Source: Pseudoruegeria sp. SHC-113 (GTDB lineage Bacteria > Pseudomonadota > Alphaproteobacteria > Rhodobacterales > Rhodobacteraceae). Taken from it: 64,000 bases of DNA. Under the pieces are notes generated by a model. It worked only from the letters and a program-made list of their open reading frames with translations, ran no database searches and was not told the DNA's origin. Positions 50,368-59,250 of the stretch are shown here, one piece after another. How positions within the stretch are numbered: position 1 is the stretch's first letter; each line of letters opens with the position of its first letter. A program made the position numbers and the translations under genes. The DNA lies in contig NZ_JAHUBR010000001.1 of NCBI RefSeq assembly GCF_025376885.1, positions 1,922,001 to 1,986,000 of the forward strand, written 5' to 3'.

Positions 50368-53160
50368 TCAGAAGTGGGCCGACTGTGTGGTGGCCGGTTT
50401 CTGCAGGGGCGGTGCGAATTTGGTGAGGTCTATGCCCTTCACCGCGTTCTTATACTCGGTCAGCGTCGGCGTGCGGCCCAGGATGGCGGAGAGCACGACA
50501 ACCGGCGTGGAGCCCAGCAGGGATTCGCCCTTCTTGGTTTCCGAGTCCGCCACGACGCGGCCCTGGAACAGGCGGGTCGAGGTGGCCAGAACCGTATCGC
50601 CCTTGGCAGCCTTTTCCTGGTTGCCCATGCAGAGGTTACAGCCGGGGCGCTCGAGGTAGAGGATGTTCTCGTACTCGGTGCGGGCTTTCTGCTTGGGAAA
50701 GAGATCGTCGAACTCGAAGCCCGAGTATTTCTGCAGGATTTCCCAATCCCCCTCGGCCTTCAGCTCTTCCACGATGTTGTAGGTCGGCGCGGCCACCACC
50801 AGCGGGGCCTTGAACTCGACCTTGCCGTGCTCTTCCTCGATGTTGCGCAGCATCTGGGCGACGATCTTGATGTCGCCCTTGTGCACCATGCAGGAGCCGA
50901 CAAAGCCCAGATCCACCTTCTTCTCCGCCCCGTAGTAGGAGATCGGGCGGATCGTGTCGTGGGTGTAGCGCTTGGAGACATCGGCGTTGTTCACATCCGG
51001 GTCCGCAATCATCGGCTCGACGATTTCGTCAAGGTCCACAACCACTTCCGCGAAATACTTCGCGTTGGCATCGGGCTTGAGCGCGGGCTTCTCGCCCGAG
51101 CGCACCTCGTTGATGCGCTTCTCGGCCAGATCGATCAGGCGCTGCAGCATGCCGTTTTCATGCTCCATGCCCTTGTCGATCATGATCTGGATGCGATCAC
51201 GTGCGATCTCCAGCGACTCGATGAGCGTTTCATCCTCGGAGATACAGATGGAGGCCTTGGCCTTCATCTCGGCAGTCCAGTCGGTGAAGGTGAAGGCCTG
51301 ATCGGCGAGCAGCGTGCCGATGTGCACTTCGATCACGCGGCCCTGGAAGACGTTGTCGCCATGTTGTTTGAGCATCTGCGCCTGGGTGGCGTGCACCACG
51401 TCGCGGAAGTCCATGTGATCGGCCATTTCGCCCTTGAAGGTCACCTTCACGGACTCAGGGATCGGCATCGCCGCTTCCCCGGTGGCCAGCGCCAGCGCCA
51501 CGGTGCCGGAGTCGGCCCCGAAGGCCACGCCCTTGGACATGCGGGTGTGGCTGTCGCCGCCGATGATGATGGCGCGGTCGTCCACGGTGATGTCGTTGAG
51601 CACCTTGTGGATCACGTCCGTCATCGAGTGGTAGACGCCCTTGGGGTCACGCCCCGTGACAAGGCCGAACTTGTTCATGAAGGCCATCAGCTTGGGCGTG
51701 TTGGCCTGCGCCTTGGCATCCCAGACAGACGCGGTGTGGCAGCCGGACTGGTAAGCACCATCCACGGAAGGAGACAGGATCGTGGCGGCCATGGCCTCCA
51801 GCTCCTGCGCCGTCATCGGGCCTGTGGTGTCTTGCGAGCCCACGATGTTGACCTTCACGCGCACGTCGGAACCGGCGTGCAGCACCTTGCCCGGAGTCGC
51901 GCCCACGGAATTGGCGTTGAAGATTTTCTCAACAGCCGTAAGGCCTTGGCCCTCAACGCTGATCTCCTTGGAGGGCGCAAACACAACCGGCGGCTCAACA
52001 CCGAGGATCTCGGCAGCGGTTGTTTGCAGCTTCTTGCCGAAAACAACAGCATAGGAGCCGCCTGCGCGCATGAACTCGAGCTTCTGCGGCGTGAAGGAGG
52101 AGGCCATGTCGGCCAGCTCGTTTTCGCCGGTTGCGTCGAACAGCTTCTTCTTCTTCGTGTTGATCTTCAGCACGGTGCCGGTTTCAACGGAGTATTTCTG
52201 CTCCAGAACCGGGTTGCCGTCGTTGTTGAGGATCGGCTTGCCGTCCTCATCGACCTTCTTGACCCAGTTCTTCAGATCGACCCCGATCCCGCCCGTCACG
52301 CCGACGGTGGTGAGGAAGATCGGCGAGATGCCGTTGGTGCCGGCTACAACGGGGGCGATGTTGACGAAGGGCACATAGGGGGAGGCCTGCTTGCCCGTCC
52401 AAAGCGCGACGTTGTTCACGCCGGACATACGGGAAGAGCCCACGCCCATGGTGCCTTTCTCGGCGATCAGCATCACGCGGGCGTTCGGGTGCTGCAGTTT
52501 CAACTCCTGAATGTGCTTCTGCGCGGCTTCGTCGATCATGCATTTGCCGTGCAGCTCGCGGTCGGCGCGGGAGTGCGCCTGGTTGCCGGGCGAAAGCAGA
52601 TCAGTAGAGATATCGCCTTCGGCGGCGATGAAGGTCACGACCTCCACTTCTTCCTCCACTTCGGGAAGCTTGGTGAAGAACTCGGCCTTGGAATAGCTGT
52701 CGAGGATGTCGGCGGCGATTTTGTTGCCGGCCTCATAGGCGGCTTTCAGGCGGTCGGTGTCGGCCTCGTAGAGGAAGACCTGCGTTTTCAGCACCTCGGC
52801 GGCTTTCGCGGCCGTTGCGGCATCCTCGCCAAGCGCCAGATCCAGCAGCACGGCCACGGAGGGGCCGCCCTTCATGTGGGAGAGCAGCTCGAACGCATAG
52901 TCCGAGGTGATCTCGGCCACGGTGGCCTCACCAAGGATGATTTCCTTCAGGAAAGCGGCCTTCACACCGGCCGCGCTCGTGGTGCCGGGCAGCGTGTTGT
53001 AGATGAAATACTGCAGCGAGTCGCCCCGGTGGGCGTTGCCGGTGTCCTTGATCTGGGCAATGATTTCAGCAAGCAGCGCGCCGTCATCGATGGGTTTCGG
53101 GCTCAGGCCCTCGGCTTTGCGGGCTTCGATTTCTTCAAGGTAGCTGGCGTAAAGGCTCAT
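50368..53160 (-). CDS. acnB: Aconitate hydratase B / 2-methylisocitrate dehydratase
   Basis: A 930-residue bifunctional aconitase of the TCA cycle, usable also in the 2-methylcitrate route. The N-terminal helical domain (MSLYASYLEEIEARKAEGL) and a swivel domain precede the catalytic core, as in AcnB. The [4Fe-4S] ligands lie in QSGCHTASVWDAK and ERPGCNLCMGNQEKA. The region IGGDSHTRMSKGVAFGADSG is also conserved. Length is a little over the 860-residue family norm; an Asp/Lys-rich segment around 300-330 (NWVKKVDEDGKPILNNDG) may account for part of it. A -10-like TATACT lies upstream. Confidence 0.97.
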   Translation of the reverse strand: MSLYASYLEEIEARKAEGLSPKPIDDGALLAEIIAQIKDTGNAHRGDSLQYFIYNTLPGTTSAAGVKAAFLKEIILGEATVAEITSDYAFELLSHMKGGPSVAVLLDLALGEDAATAAKAAEVLKTQVFLYEADTDRLKAAYEAGNKIAADILDSYSKAEFFTKLPEVEEEVEVVTFIAAEGDISTDLLSPGNQAHSRADRELHGKCMIDEAAQKHIQELKLQHPNARVMLIAEKGTMGVGSSRMSGVNNVALWTGKQASPYVPFVNIAPVVAGTNGISPIFLTTVGVTGGIGVDLKNWVKKVDEDGKPILNNDGNPVLEQKYSVETGTVLKINTKKKKLFDATGENELADMASSFTPQKLEFMRAGGSYAVVFGKKLQTTAAEILGVEPPVVFAPSKEISVEGQGLTAVEKIFNANSVGATPGKVLHAGSDVRVKVNIVGSQDTTGPMTAQELEAMAATILSPSVDGAYQSGCHTASVWDAKAQANTPKLMAFMNKFGLVTGRDPKGVYHSMTDVIHKVLNDITVDDRAIIIGGDSHTRMSKGVAFGADSGTVALALATGEAAMPIPESVKVTFKGEMADHMDFRDVVHATQAQMLKQHGDNVFQGRVIEVHIGTLLADQAFTFTDWTAEMKAKASICISEDETLIESLEIARDRIQIMIDKGMEHENGMLQRLIDLAEKRINEVRSGEKPALKPDANAKYFAEVVVDLDEIVEPMIADPDVNNADVSKRYTHDTIRPISYYGAEKKVDLGFVGSCMVHKGDIKIVAQMLRNIEEEHGKVEFKAPLVVAAPTYNIVEELKAEGDWEILQKYSGFEFDDLFPKQKARTEYENILYLERPGCNLCMGNQEKAAKGDTVLATSTRLFQGRVVADSETKKGESLLGSTPVVVLSAILGRTPTLTEYKNAVKGIDLTKFAPPLQKPATTQSAHF

Positions 53161-53436
53161 CGGCGTTTCCCGGGAGTTGAACGTGGCAAGACTGGTGTGA
53201 CTTTTGGGAGCGGTGAATCCCCGCGCCCTTTCAGTATACCGTTGTATGCAAAATGCACGGGAAATGCAAGAACCCTAAGCGCGACATATCGCACGGCCCG
53301 CAGGAAAAACAGGCGAAACCTTGCCGCTTGCGCCGTCCTACGCGAAGCGCCCAAGGCCCCCATTCTGGAGGTCACGCACCGTGAATGCCGCACCCGGCCC
53401 GCAATCGGCGGAACCGGAGGCGGCGAAGGCCGAGGG

Positions 53437-53700
53437 TTAACCGTCGATCTTATGGACAGCCAGCACCGCGGCGATGCCATTTTCGCCGTCAGCCTTGAAC
53501 TCGATATGCACCTCGTCCCCGCTGCGCAGATATTCCGGCACTTCAAGGTCGCCCGGCAGCGTCCAGACCGTTTTGTCGGTGAGGATCAGCACGCGGTCCA
53601 CACGGTCAAAAGCGAGCACTTCGCCCTTGGTTTCATCGGCCAGCACCGGTGCCGCCACAAGCAGGAGCGACGCGGCCGACATCATCAGAGTTTTCTTCAT
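53437..53700 (-). CDS. DUF1344-like small periplasmic protein
   Basis: An 87-residue protein with a signal peptide (MKKTLMMSAASLLLVAAPVLA, cleavage before DETKG). The mature part is a small beta-fold (KGEVLAFDRVDRVLILTDKTVWTLPG) resembling DUF1344. ATG 53700 is chosen because the signal peptide starts there; GGGAGG lies 12-13 bases upstream, a rather long spacing. The function is not known. The gap to acnB (276 bases) shows nothing else recognisable. Confidence 0.75.
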   Translation of the reverse strand: MKKTLMMSAASLLLVAAPVLADETKGEVLAFDRVDRVLILTDKTVWTLPGDLEVPEYLRSGDEVHIEFKADGENGIAAVLAVHKIDG

Positions 53701-54155
53701 TTGGTGGTGTCCCTCCCGAGGACCAAAACGCCCTCCGGCAATCATTACCGAGGAGGCGATCGGGCGGAGCCTCGCGCACGATGAGCGGGATTTGGCCCCG
53801 GCTAACCCCCGCGACAAGGCCCCGTGAACATTTATTTGCGCAGGGCCCTTGCAAGCTGATTTCCGGCATCAAATCTCTGTCAGGCCCGCCGCAGACAACC
53901 CACGGCCGCTCACATTGCGCCCGCGTCTTGCATCCTTCGACGGACGGTCGAAGCGCCCCGGTACCGTCGGGGCAGTTGAGGGCGGATTTTGGAGACACTC
54001 CCCGGGCTTGTTTGGTCATCTCGCTGCGCTCATACGCGCGGCCCCAGACCCCGTGCCTCGACCCATTCGAGCAAAATGCACCGCCTTTATCGGCACAGGT
54101 TTCAAGCCCGCCCCGGCAAAACCGGCTCCGGGCACAGTTCGGAAAGAGACATCCC
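53701..54155. other. 455-base gap with tandem hairpins
   Basis: No gene is recognised. Two perfect stems occur in a row: CTTCGAC-ggacg-GTCGAAG (53935-53953) and GCCCCG-n7-CGGGGC (53955-53973). The open frames across it lack coding character. It could be a structured RNA or a transcript-end relic. Confidence 0.45.
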
Positions 54156-54554
54156 ATGAACCATACCATTGCTATTGCCGCCAGCTTCGCCTCGCTGGGT
54201 TTGCTGGCCGCCATCTACGCCTGCAACGTGCTCTCCCACCCGGAGAGCTGGCTGCGCAAGGATCTGCCCACGATGATCCTTCTGGCGCTGTTTACCGGTA
54301 TCTTCCCGCTTGCGCTCACCGCTACCGGGCTTGGCCTGTGGACGGTGGCCACCAACGGGCTTTCGCTGGCCACGCTGCTGGCGGCGGGCACGGATCTTGC
54401 GGCGTTCGTCATCGTCGTGGCCACCACGCTGCTGTTCCGTGCCCTGCTCAGGAACACCCGGTTGCCCGGTCATGTCACCGTAACCGTTGCCCCGGCTGCG
54501 CCGCGTCCGGCCAACACGCCCGGTGCCCCCTCCAGCGTGAAACACGCAGCCTGA
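54156..54554 (+). CDS. Small membrane protein of unknown function
   Basis: A 132-residue protein with three to four hydrophobic segments (about 4-24, 38-60 and 68-95) and a proline-rich soluble tail (VAPAAPRPANTPGAPSS). No family is recognised. ATG 54156 has GGAAAGAG upstream. It lies 31 bases before the TauE-type gene on the same strand and may be co-transcribed with it. Confidence 0.65.
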   Translation: MNHTIAIAASFASLGLLAAIYACNVLSHPESWLRKDLPTMILLALFTGIFPLALTATGLGLWTVATNGLSLATLLAAGTDLAAFVIVVATTLLFRALLRNTRLPGHVTVTVAPAAPRPANTPGAPSSVKHAA

Positions 54555-54585
54555 GAGCGGCTGACCTTTTGGAAAGCAATCCATT

Positions 54586-55335
54586 TTGATTGAAGACTTC
54601 TGGCAGATCGCCGCCGTCGGCTTTGCCGCTCAAATGGTCGACGGCGCGCTCGGGATGGCCTACGGGCTGACCTCGACCTCGCTCCTGCTGACATTGGGAT
54701 ACAGCCCGGCGGCCGCCAGCGCAGCTGTGCACCTGGCCGAAAGCGCCACCACGGCCGCGAGCGCCACGTCTCATGGCGTGGCACGCAACGTGGATTGGAA
54801 ACTCGTCCGCCCCCTCGCCATCGCCGGTGTGCTGGGCGGGATCGTGGGCGCGAGCCTTCTGGCCACGGGTATCGGCGCCTTTCTGGTGCCCTTCGTATCG
54901 GTCTACCTGACGATCATGGGCGGGGCGATCCTTTGGAAAGCCTATCGCGCCACGCCAGGGATCCACCCGCCGCGCGGACTAAAGCCACTGGGGGCGATCG
55001 GTGGATTTCTGGACGCCATCGGCGGCGGCGGCTGGGGGCCGATCGTGTCGGGCACGCTCGTGGCCTCGGGCAGTTCAGCGCGCCATATGATCGGCTCCTC
55101 CATCGCGGCGGAGTTCTTCGTGACAACGGCCATCGCCATCACCTTCGCCGGCCACCTCGGCTGGAAGGAGTTCGGCTGGGCCGCGCTGGCGCTTGTTGTG
55201 GGCGGCCTTCCGGCTGCACCATTTGCCGCCGTGATGGTGCGCTACACCCCGCGCCGGGCCTTGATGGTGGGCGTTGGCCTGCTGATCATCGGCCTCGGCC
55301 TTTACGGCGCGATCCGGGCGCTCGCCGCTCTCTGA
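54586..55335 (+). CDS. TauE/SafE-type (TSUP) membrane transporter
   Basis: A 249-residue exporter of the sulfite/TauE-SafE family with about eight helices. It has the repeated motifs AAQMVDGALGMAYGLTSTSLLLTLG and IGGFLDAIGGGGWGPIVSGTLVASG. The frame starts with TTG at 54586, with GGAAAG 9 bases upstream; no ATG occurs until well inside. Substrates of such proteins include sulfite, sulfonates and organic anions; none can be named here. It is convergent with the minus-strand tRNA-Ser gene. Confidence 0.88.
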   Translation: MIEDFWQIAAVGFAAQMVDGALGMAYGLTSTSLLLTLGYSPAAASAAVHLAESATTAASATSHGVARNVDWKLVRPLAIAGVLGGIVGASLLATGIGAFLVPFVSVYLTIMGGAILWKAYRATPGIHPPRGLKPLGAIGGFLDAIGGGGWGPIVSGTLVASGSSARHMIGSSIAAEFFVTTAIAITFAGHLGWKEFGWAALALVVGGLPAAPFAAVMVRYTPRRALMVGVGLLIIGLGLYGAIRALAAL

Positions 55336-55451
55336 CATTAGCGCCACCCCTCAAAGGGCGGCGCAACACCGTCTTCCTGCAAGCGCGCGAGACACGCAAC
55401 GCAAAAAGCGTCACGCAAACCTGCACGAACTGATTGAAACGCTGGGGTAAA

Positions 55452-55541
55452 TGGCGGAGAGACAGGGATTCGAACCCTGGGTGGAGTCACCCCCACAACG
55501 GTTTTCGAGACCGCCCCGTTCGACCACTCCGGCACCTCTCC
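55452..55541 (-). tRNA. tRNA-Ser (CGA)
   Basis: A 90-base class II tRNA. The acceptor GGAGAGG pairs with TCTCTCC; the anticodon loop is CTCGAAA with anticodon CGA. A long variable arm (TGTGGGGGTGACTCCACC region) and T-arm GGGTTCGAATCCC follow, with encoded CCA. Its 3' 29 bases and 7 flanking bases equal those of tRNA-Ser (GGA) at 44894. Confidence 0.97.
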
Positions 55542-55557
55542 GCGAAGTGGTGCGCGC

Positions 55558-55586
55558 GGTGTAGTCTGCCTGCGCGGCCGCTGCAA
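55558..55586 (-). promoter_or_regulatory. Probable tRNA-Ser (CGA) promoter
   Basis: On the minus strand TTGCAG (55586-55581), a 17-base spacer and TACACC (55563-55558) lie 16 bases upstream of the tRNA. Confidence 0.45.
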
Positions 55587-55654
55587 CCGGTTTTTTCACT
55601 CCGGTGCCAGCAAGTTGCGTGTGATCTGCGCGCGCCAATCGAGGAAGGTTGAAA

Positions 55655-55724
55655 GCCGGGCAGGGGGCTCTGCCCCCGCCGTCCTGTCGGAAGGCCCCCC
55701 GGGATATTTCCGGTCAGAAGATGG
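55655..55724 (-). repeat. Dispersed intergenic GC-rich repeat, copy C
   Basis: On the minus strand CTGACCGGAAATATCCCGGG, then GGGGGCAGAGCCCCC. The first part is identical to copy A at 10.5 kb over TGACCGGAAATATCCCGGGG. Confidence 0.7.
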
Positions 55725-55877
55725 GGCCTTTTCAGCTTGGCCAAGATATCCCCGCCGGAGGTAGGAAAGTGTTTGATCCCGTTGCCCGCTAACGTGCCGG
55801 TTTTCACAGGCGTGCGAGGCTGCTTTCCTTGGGGCGGGGTGCGGGCTATCCTGTGGGCAGACAATTCAGGAGCAGAC

Positions 55878-56702
55878 ATGACCGTTTCGTTTCGTTTGAC
55901 CTCGGCGGCCGTTTTCGCAGTCTCGCTGGCTTTGCCGGTACGGGCGGAGCCTGTCGATGATCTGCTTGCCGCCCTGCAGCTTGAGTCGGTTCTGGAGATC
56001 ATGCGCGAGGAGGGGCTTGTCTATGCCGAGGAATTGGAAGCCGAGCTGTTTCCGGCCGCAGGCGGCGCGAACTGGCAGGAGAGCGTCGCGCGGCTCTATG
56101 CGCTGCCTGTCATGATGGAGAGTTTCTCGACCCGTTTCGCAGCCGAGATGCCGCAAGCCGATATCGCCCCGGCGCTGGCGTTCTTCGAAAGCGAGGAGGG
56201 GCAGCGCATCATCGGGCTCGAGATCTCGGCGCGCATCGCGCAGATGGACGACAGCATCGAGGAGGCCAGCCGCGACACGCTGGCGACGATGGAAGCGCAG
56301 GGCGATCCCCGGCTGGCGTTGCTCGAGGAATTCTCCGAGGCCAACGATTTGATCGAGGCCAATGTCGTCGGGTCGCTCAATGCCAATTATGCCTTTTACA
56401 CCGGGCTCGTGGATGGCGGGGCCTTCGCCTTTGACCTGACCGAAGATCAGATCCTTGCCGATGTCTGGCAACAGGAGCCCGATATCCGCGCCGACACGCG
56501 CGATTGGCTCTTCTCTTATCTGGCGCTGGCCTACCAGCCCCTGAGCGACGAAGAGGTGCAATCCTACATCGATTTCTCGCAAACCGAGGCCGGGCAATCT
56601 CTGAACCGGGCGCTCTTTGCCGGGTTTGACACCATGCTCGTTGACATCTCGCGTGGCTTGGGCCTTGCGGCGGCGCGCTTCATGGGCGGGCAGGACATCT
56701 GA
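55878..56702 (+). CDS. DUF2059 domain secreted protein
   Basis: A 274-residue protein with a signal peptide (MTVSFRLTSAAVFAVSLALP, cleavage after VRA). The mature part is helical and acidic, with a DUF2059-like repeat twice: RLYALPVMMESFSTRFAAEM...FFESEEGQRIIGLE and LAYQPLSDEEVQSYIDFSQTEAGQ. Function unknown; the family is periplasmic. CAGGAG precedes the ATG. It lies upstream of kdsB by 68 bases on the same strand. Confidence 0.82.
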   Translation: MTVSFRLTSAAVFAVSLALPVRAEPVDDLLAALQLESVLEIMREEGLVYAEELEAELFPAAGGANWQESVARLYALPVMMESFSTRFAAEMPQADIAPALAFFESEEGQRIIGLEISARIAQMDDSIEEASRDTLATMEAQGDPRLALLEEFSEANDLIEANVVGSLNANYAFYTGLVDGGAFAFDLTEDQILADVWQQEPDIRADTRDWLFSYLALAYQPLSDEEVQSYIDFSQTEAGQSLNRALFAGFDTMLVDISRGLGLAAARFMGGQDI

Positions 56703-56770
56703 TTGTCGCCTTTCGCCGCTGCGCCGGGCGGTGTATGAGGGCCTTCAAACAGTTCAGGTAAGGCAAACCC

Positions 56771-57571
56771 TTGAAATCGGTGATCCTCATCCCGGCGCGC
56801 TATGCGTCCACGCGTTATCCCGGCAAACCTCTCGCGCTGCTCAAGGGCGCAGGCGGGGAAGCGAAATCCCTGATCCAGCGCAGCTGGGACTGCGCCTGCA
56901 GCGTGGCCGGGGCCGATGCCGTCTATGTCGTCACCGATGATGACCGCATCCGCGCGGCAGCCGAAGGCTTCGGCGCGAAAGTGCTGATGACATCCTCGTC
57001 CTGTCGCAATGGCACCGAGCGCTGCGCAGAAGCCGTAGCACTGCTGCCGGAGACTCCCGAGATCGTGGTGAACCTGCAAGGCGATGCGCCCTTGACGCCG
57101 CCGTGGTTCGTGGAGGCGCTGATCGAGTCCATGGCAGCCGATCCCGGCACCGATTGCGCTACGCCGGTCCTGCGCTCAAACGGCGCGCATCTGGCGCGGC
57201 TGAAGGCCGATCGCAAGGCCGATCGCGTCGGTGGCACCACGGCCGTGTTCGGCCGCGACAATGCCGCGCTCTATTTCTCCAAGGAAGTGCTGCCCTTCAC
57301 ACCGGGGGATTACCGGGCCGAGGCCGAGACGCCGGTGTTCCACCACGTGGGCGTCTACGCTTATACACCGCAAGCGCTCGCCGCCTATGCCGCGCTTGCG
57401 CCGGGGCAGGCGGAGGAGCTGGAGGGGCTGGAGCAGCTGCGCTTTCTGGAAAACGGCATGCGGGTGCGCTGCGTGGAGGTCGAGGCGCGGGGCCGCGACT
57501 TCTGGGAGCTCAACAACCCGAGCGACATTGACACGATCGAGGGCATTATGTCCCGGGAGGGCATCGCATGA
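56771..57571 (+). CDS. kdsB: CMP-Kdo synthetase
   Basis: A 266-residue 3-deoxy-manno-octulosonate cytidylyltransferase that activates Kdo for LPS core synthesis. The N-terminus VILIPARYASTRYPGKPL carries the CTP-binding motif, followed by VVTDDDRI and VNLQGDAPLTPP. The start is TTG 56771 with no nearby ATG in frame. It overlaps kdsA by 4 bases (ATGA), beginning a Kdo-dedicated operon. Confidence 0.96.
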   Translation: MKSVILIPARYASTRYPGKPLALLKGAGGEAKSLIQRSWDCACSVAGADAVYVVTDDDRIRAAAEGFGAKVLMTSSSCRNGTERCAEAVALLPETPEIVVNLQGDAPLTPPWFVEALIESMAADPGTDCATPVLRSNGAHLARLKADRKADRVGGTTAVFGRDNAALYFSKEVLPFTPGDYRAEAETPVFHHVGVYAYTPQALAAYAALAPGQAEELEGLEQLRFLENGMRVRCVEVEARGRDFWELNNPSDIDTIEGIMSREGIA

Positions 57572-58398
57572 GCATTGAGGCGCAAACTGTTGCTATCGGG
57601 GAGATTTCCGTCTCCAATACCCTGCCGTTCAGCCTGATTTCCGGCCCCTGTCAGCTGGAAAGCCTAGAGCATGCGCGCATGCTGGCGGGCACGCTTGTCG
57701 AACTCTGTGCCGATCTAAGCATCCCCTATGTGTTCAAGGCCAGTTTCGACAAGGCCAACCGCTCCAGCCTTTCCGGCCAGCGCGGTGTGGGCATGGAGGC
57801 GGGGCTCGATATTCTGGCCGCGATCCGCGACGAATTCGGCTGCCCGGTGCTGACGGATGTGCATGAGGCCAGCCAATGCGCCCGCGCCGCTCAAAGCGTC
57901 GACATCCTGCAGATCCCAGCTTTCCTCTGCCGCCAGACCGATCTTCTGCTCGCCGCCGGCGAAACCGGCGCGGTGATCAACGTGAAGAAGGGCCAGTTCC
58001 TTGCGCCCTGGGACGTGCCCAATATCGTCGACAAGATCAAAAGCACCGGCAACGAGAAGATCCTGCTCACCGAGCGTGGTGCGAGCTTTGGCTACAACAT
58101 GCTGGTGAGCGACATGCGCGCGCTGCCGATCATGGCGCAAACCGGCTGCCCGGTGATCTTTGACGCCACCCATTCGGTGCAGCTCCCCGGCGGGCTAGGA
58201 TCCTCGACCGGCGGGCAGCGCGAATTCGTGCCGCCGCTGTCCCGCGCCGCCGTGGCTGTGGGCGTGGGCGGCGTGTTCATCGAAACCCACGAAGAGCCCG
58301 CCCGCTCGCCCAGCGATGGCCCGAACATGGTGCCTCTGGCCGAGATGGGCGCCTTGCTGAAAAGCCTGAAACAGCTGGATGAGGTGGTGAAGCCATGA
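57568..58398 (+). CDS. kdsA: Kdo-8-phosphate synthase
   Basis: A 276-residue 2-dehydro-3-deoxyphosphooctonate aldolase joining phosphoenolpyruvate and arabinose 5-phosphate. It shows ISGPCQLESLEHARMLA near 23-39, KASFDKANRSS, QIPAFLCRQTDLL, NVKKGQFLAPWD and VIFDATHSVQLPGG. It overlaps both kdsB and the next glycosyltransferase gene by 4 bases. Confidence 0.97.
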   Translation: MSIEAQTVAIGEISVSNTLPFSLISGPCQLESLEHARMLAGTLVELCADLSIPYVFKASFDKANRSSLSGQRGVGMEAGLDILAAIRDEFGCPVLTDVHEASQCARAAQSVDILQIPAFLCRQTDLLLAAGETGAVINVKKGQFLAPWDVPNIVDKIKSTGNEKILLTERGASFGYNMLVSDMRALPIMAQTGCPVIFDATHSVQLPGGLGSSTGGQREFVPPLSRAAVAVGVGGVFIETHEEPARSPSDGPNMVPLAEMGALLKSLKQLDEVVKP

Positions 58399-59183
58399 GC
58401 GCACAAACGCAGGATCGCGTCGTCATCTGCATGAAATGGGGCACGCTCTATCCGGGCTCCTATGTGAACGTGCTCTACCGCGCGGTCTGCAAGCATCTTG
58501 CGCCGCCGTTTCGCTTTGTTTGCCTGACCAATGAGCCGGAGGGGCTGGATCCGAACATCGAGCACTTCCCGCTGCCGGATCTGGATCTGCCGCCGGAGCG
58601 CTACGGGGCAGGGGCCTGGCCCAAGCTCGGGATGTTCAAGGAAGATCTCTACGGGCTGACAGGCCGCGCGCTTTTCATCGATCTGGATTCCGTGATCATC
58701 GGGCGGCTTGAGCCCTTCTTCGAGATGGAGGGGCAGTTCATCTCCATCGCGGGCGGCCCCGGCTGGCGGCGTGGCAGCGAAAACCCGACACCGCGCTTGG
58801 CGTCCGGCGTCTTTGCCTTCGATCTGGGCAGCCAGCCGCAGGTGCTGGAAAACTTCCTGAAAGACAAGGAAGCCGCCTACGCCCAGTTCCAGAACGAACA
58901 ACAGGTGATCGAACACTACGTGCACGGCTGGAAAACATGGCCCAAGCCTTGGGTGATTTCCTTCAAGAAACACCTGCGCCAGCCGCTGATCGTGGACCGG
59001 TTCAAAGCCCCGCGCGATCCCGATCCGGGCACGCTGATCGTGGCTTTCCACGGTGATCCGCGCCCCATCGAGGTGATCGGGCGCAATGACAAGCCTTGGG
59101 GCAAGTTCCCGCACTACGGCCGAAAGCCGATCCCCTGGGTGCGCGACTACTGGATCGAACACGGGTTCGAAATGGAGGCCTGA
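58395..59183 (+). CDS. Glycosyltransferase-like protein in the Kdo operon
   Basis: A 262-residue protein resembling family 8-type glycosyltransferases. It contains RALFIDLDSVIIGRLEPFFE near 91-110, with the DxD-like DLDSV, and the closing KPWGKFPHYGRKPIPWVRDYW. It overlaps kdsA by 4 bases (ATGA), so it is co-translated with Kdo enzymes. It probably adds a sugar to LPS or another surface glycan; donor and acceptor are not known. Confidence 0.85.
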   Translation: MSAQTQDRVVICMKWGTLYPGSYVNVLYRAVCKHLAPPFRFVCLTNEPEGLDPNIEHFPLPDLDLPPERYGAGAWPKLGMFKEDLYGLTGRALFIDLDSVIIGRLEPFFEMEGQFISIAGGPGWRRGSENPTPRLASGVFAFDLGSQPQVLENFLKDKEAAYAQFQNEQQVIEHYVHGWKTWPKPWVISFKKHLRQPLIVDRFKAPRDPDPGTLIVAFHGDPRPIEVIGRNDKPWGKFPHYGRKPIPWVRDYWIEHGFEMEA

Positions 59184-59250
59184 GGGCCCGCCGATGTGCT
59201 AAGCTTCCCTTGAGAGGTGCGGTTTTCGCACCCGTTCAAGGGAGGCGCGC

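Noticed and set aside
50374-53784. A 1136-codon plus-strand open frame opposite acnB
   Set aside because: It mirrors the acnB codons; its composition is that of a shadow frame and AcnB is unambiguous.
44894-55541. Integrative element between the two tRNA-Ser genes
   Set aside because: No integrase, phage or transfer genes lie between them, the shared sequence is inverted rather than direct, and acnB is a core gene.
55434-55652. Open frame over tRNA-Ser (CGA) with the same RDSNPG text
   Set aside because: Same artefact. The tRNA explains the sequence fully.
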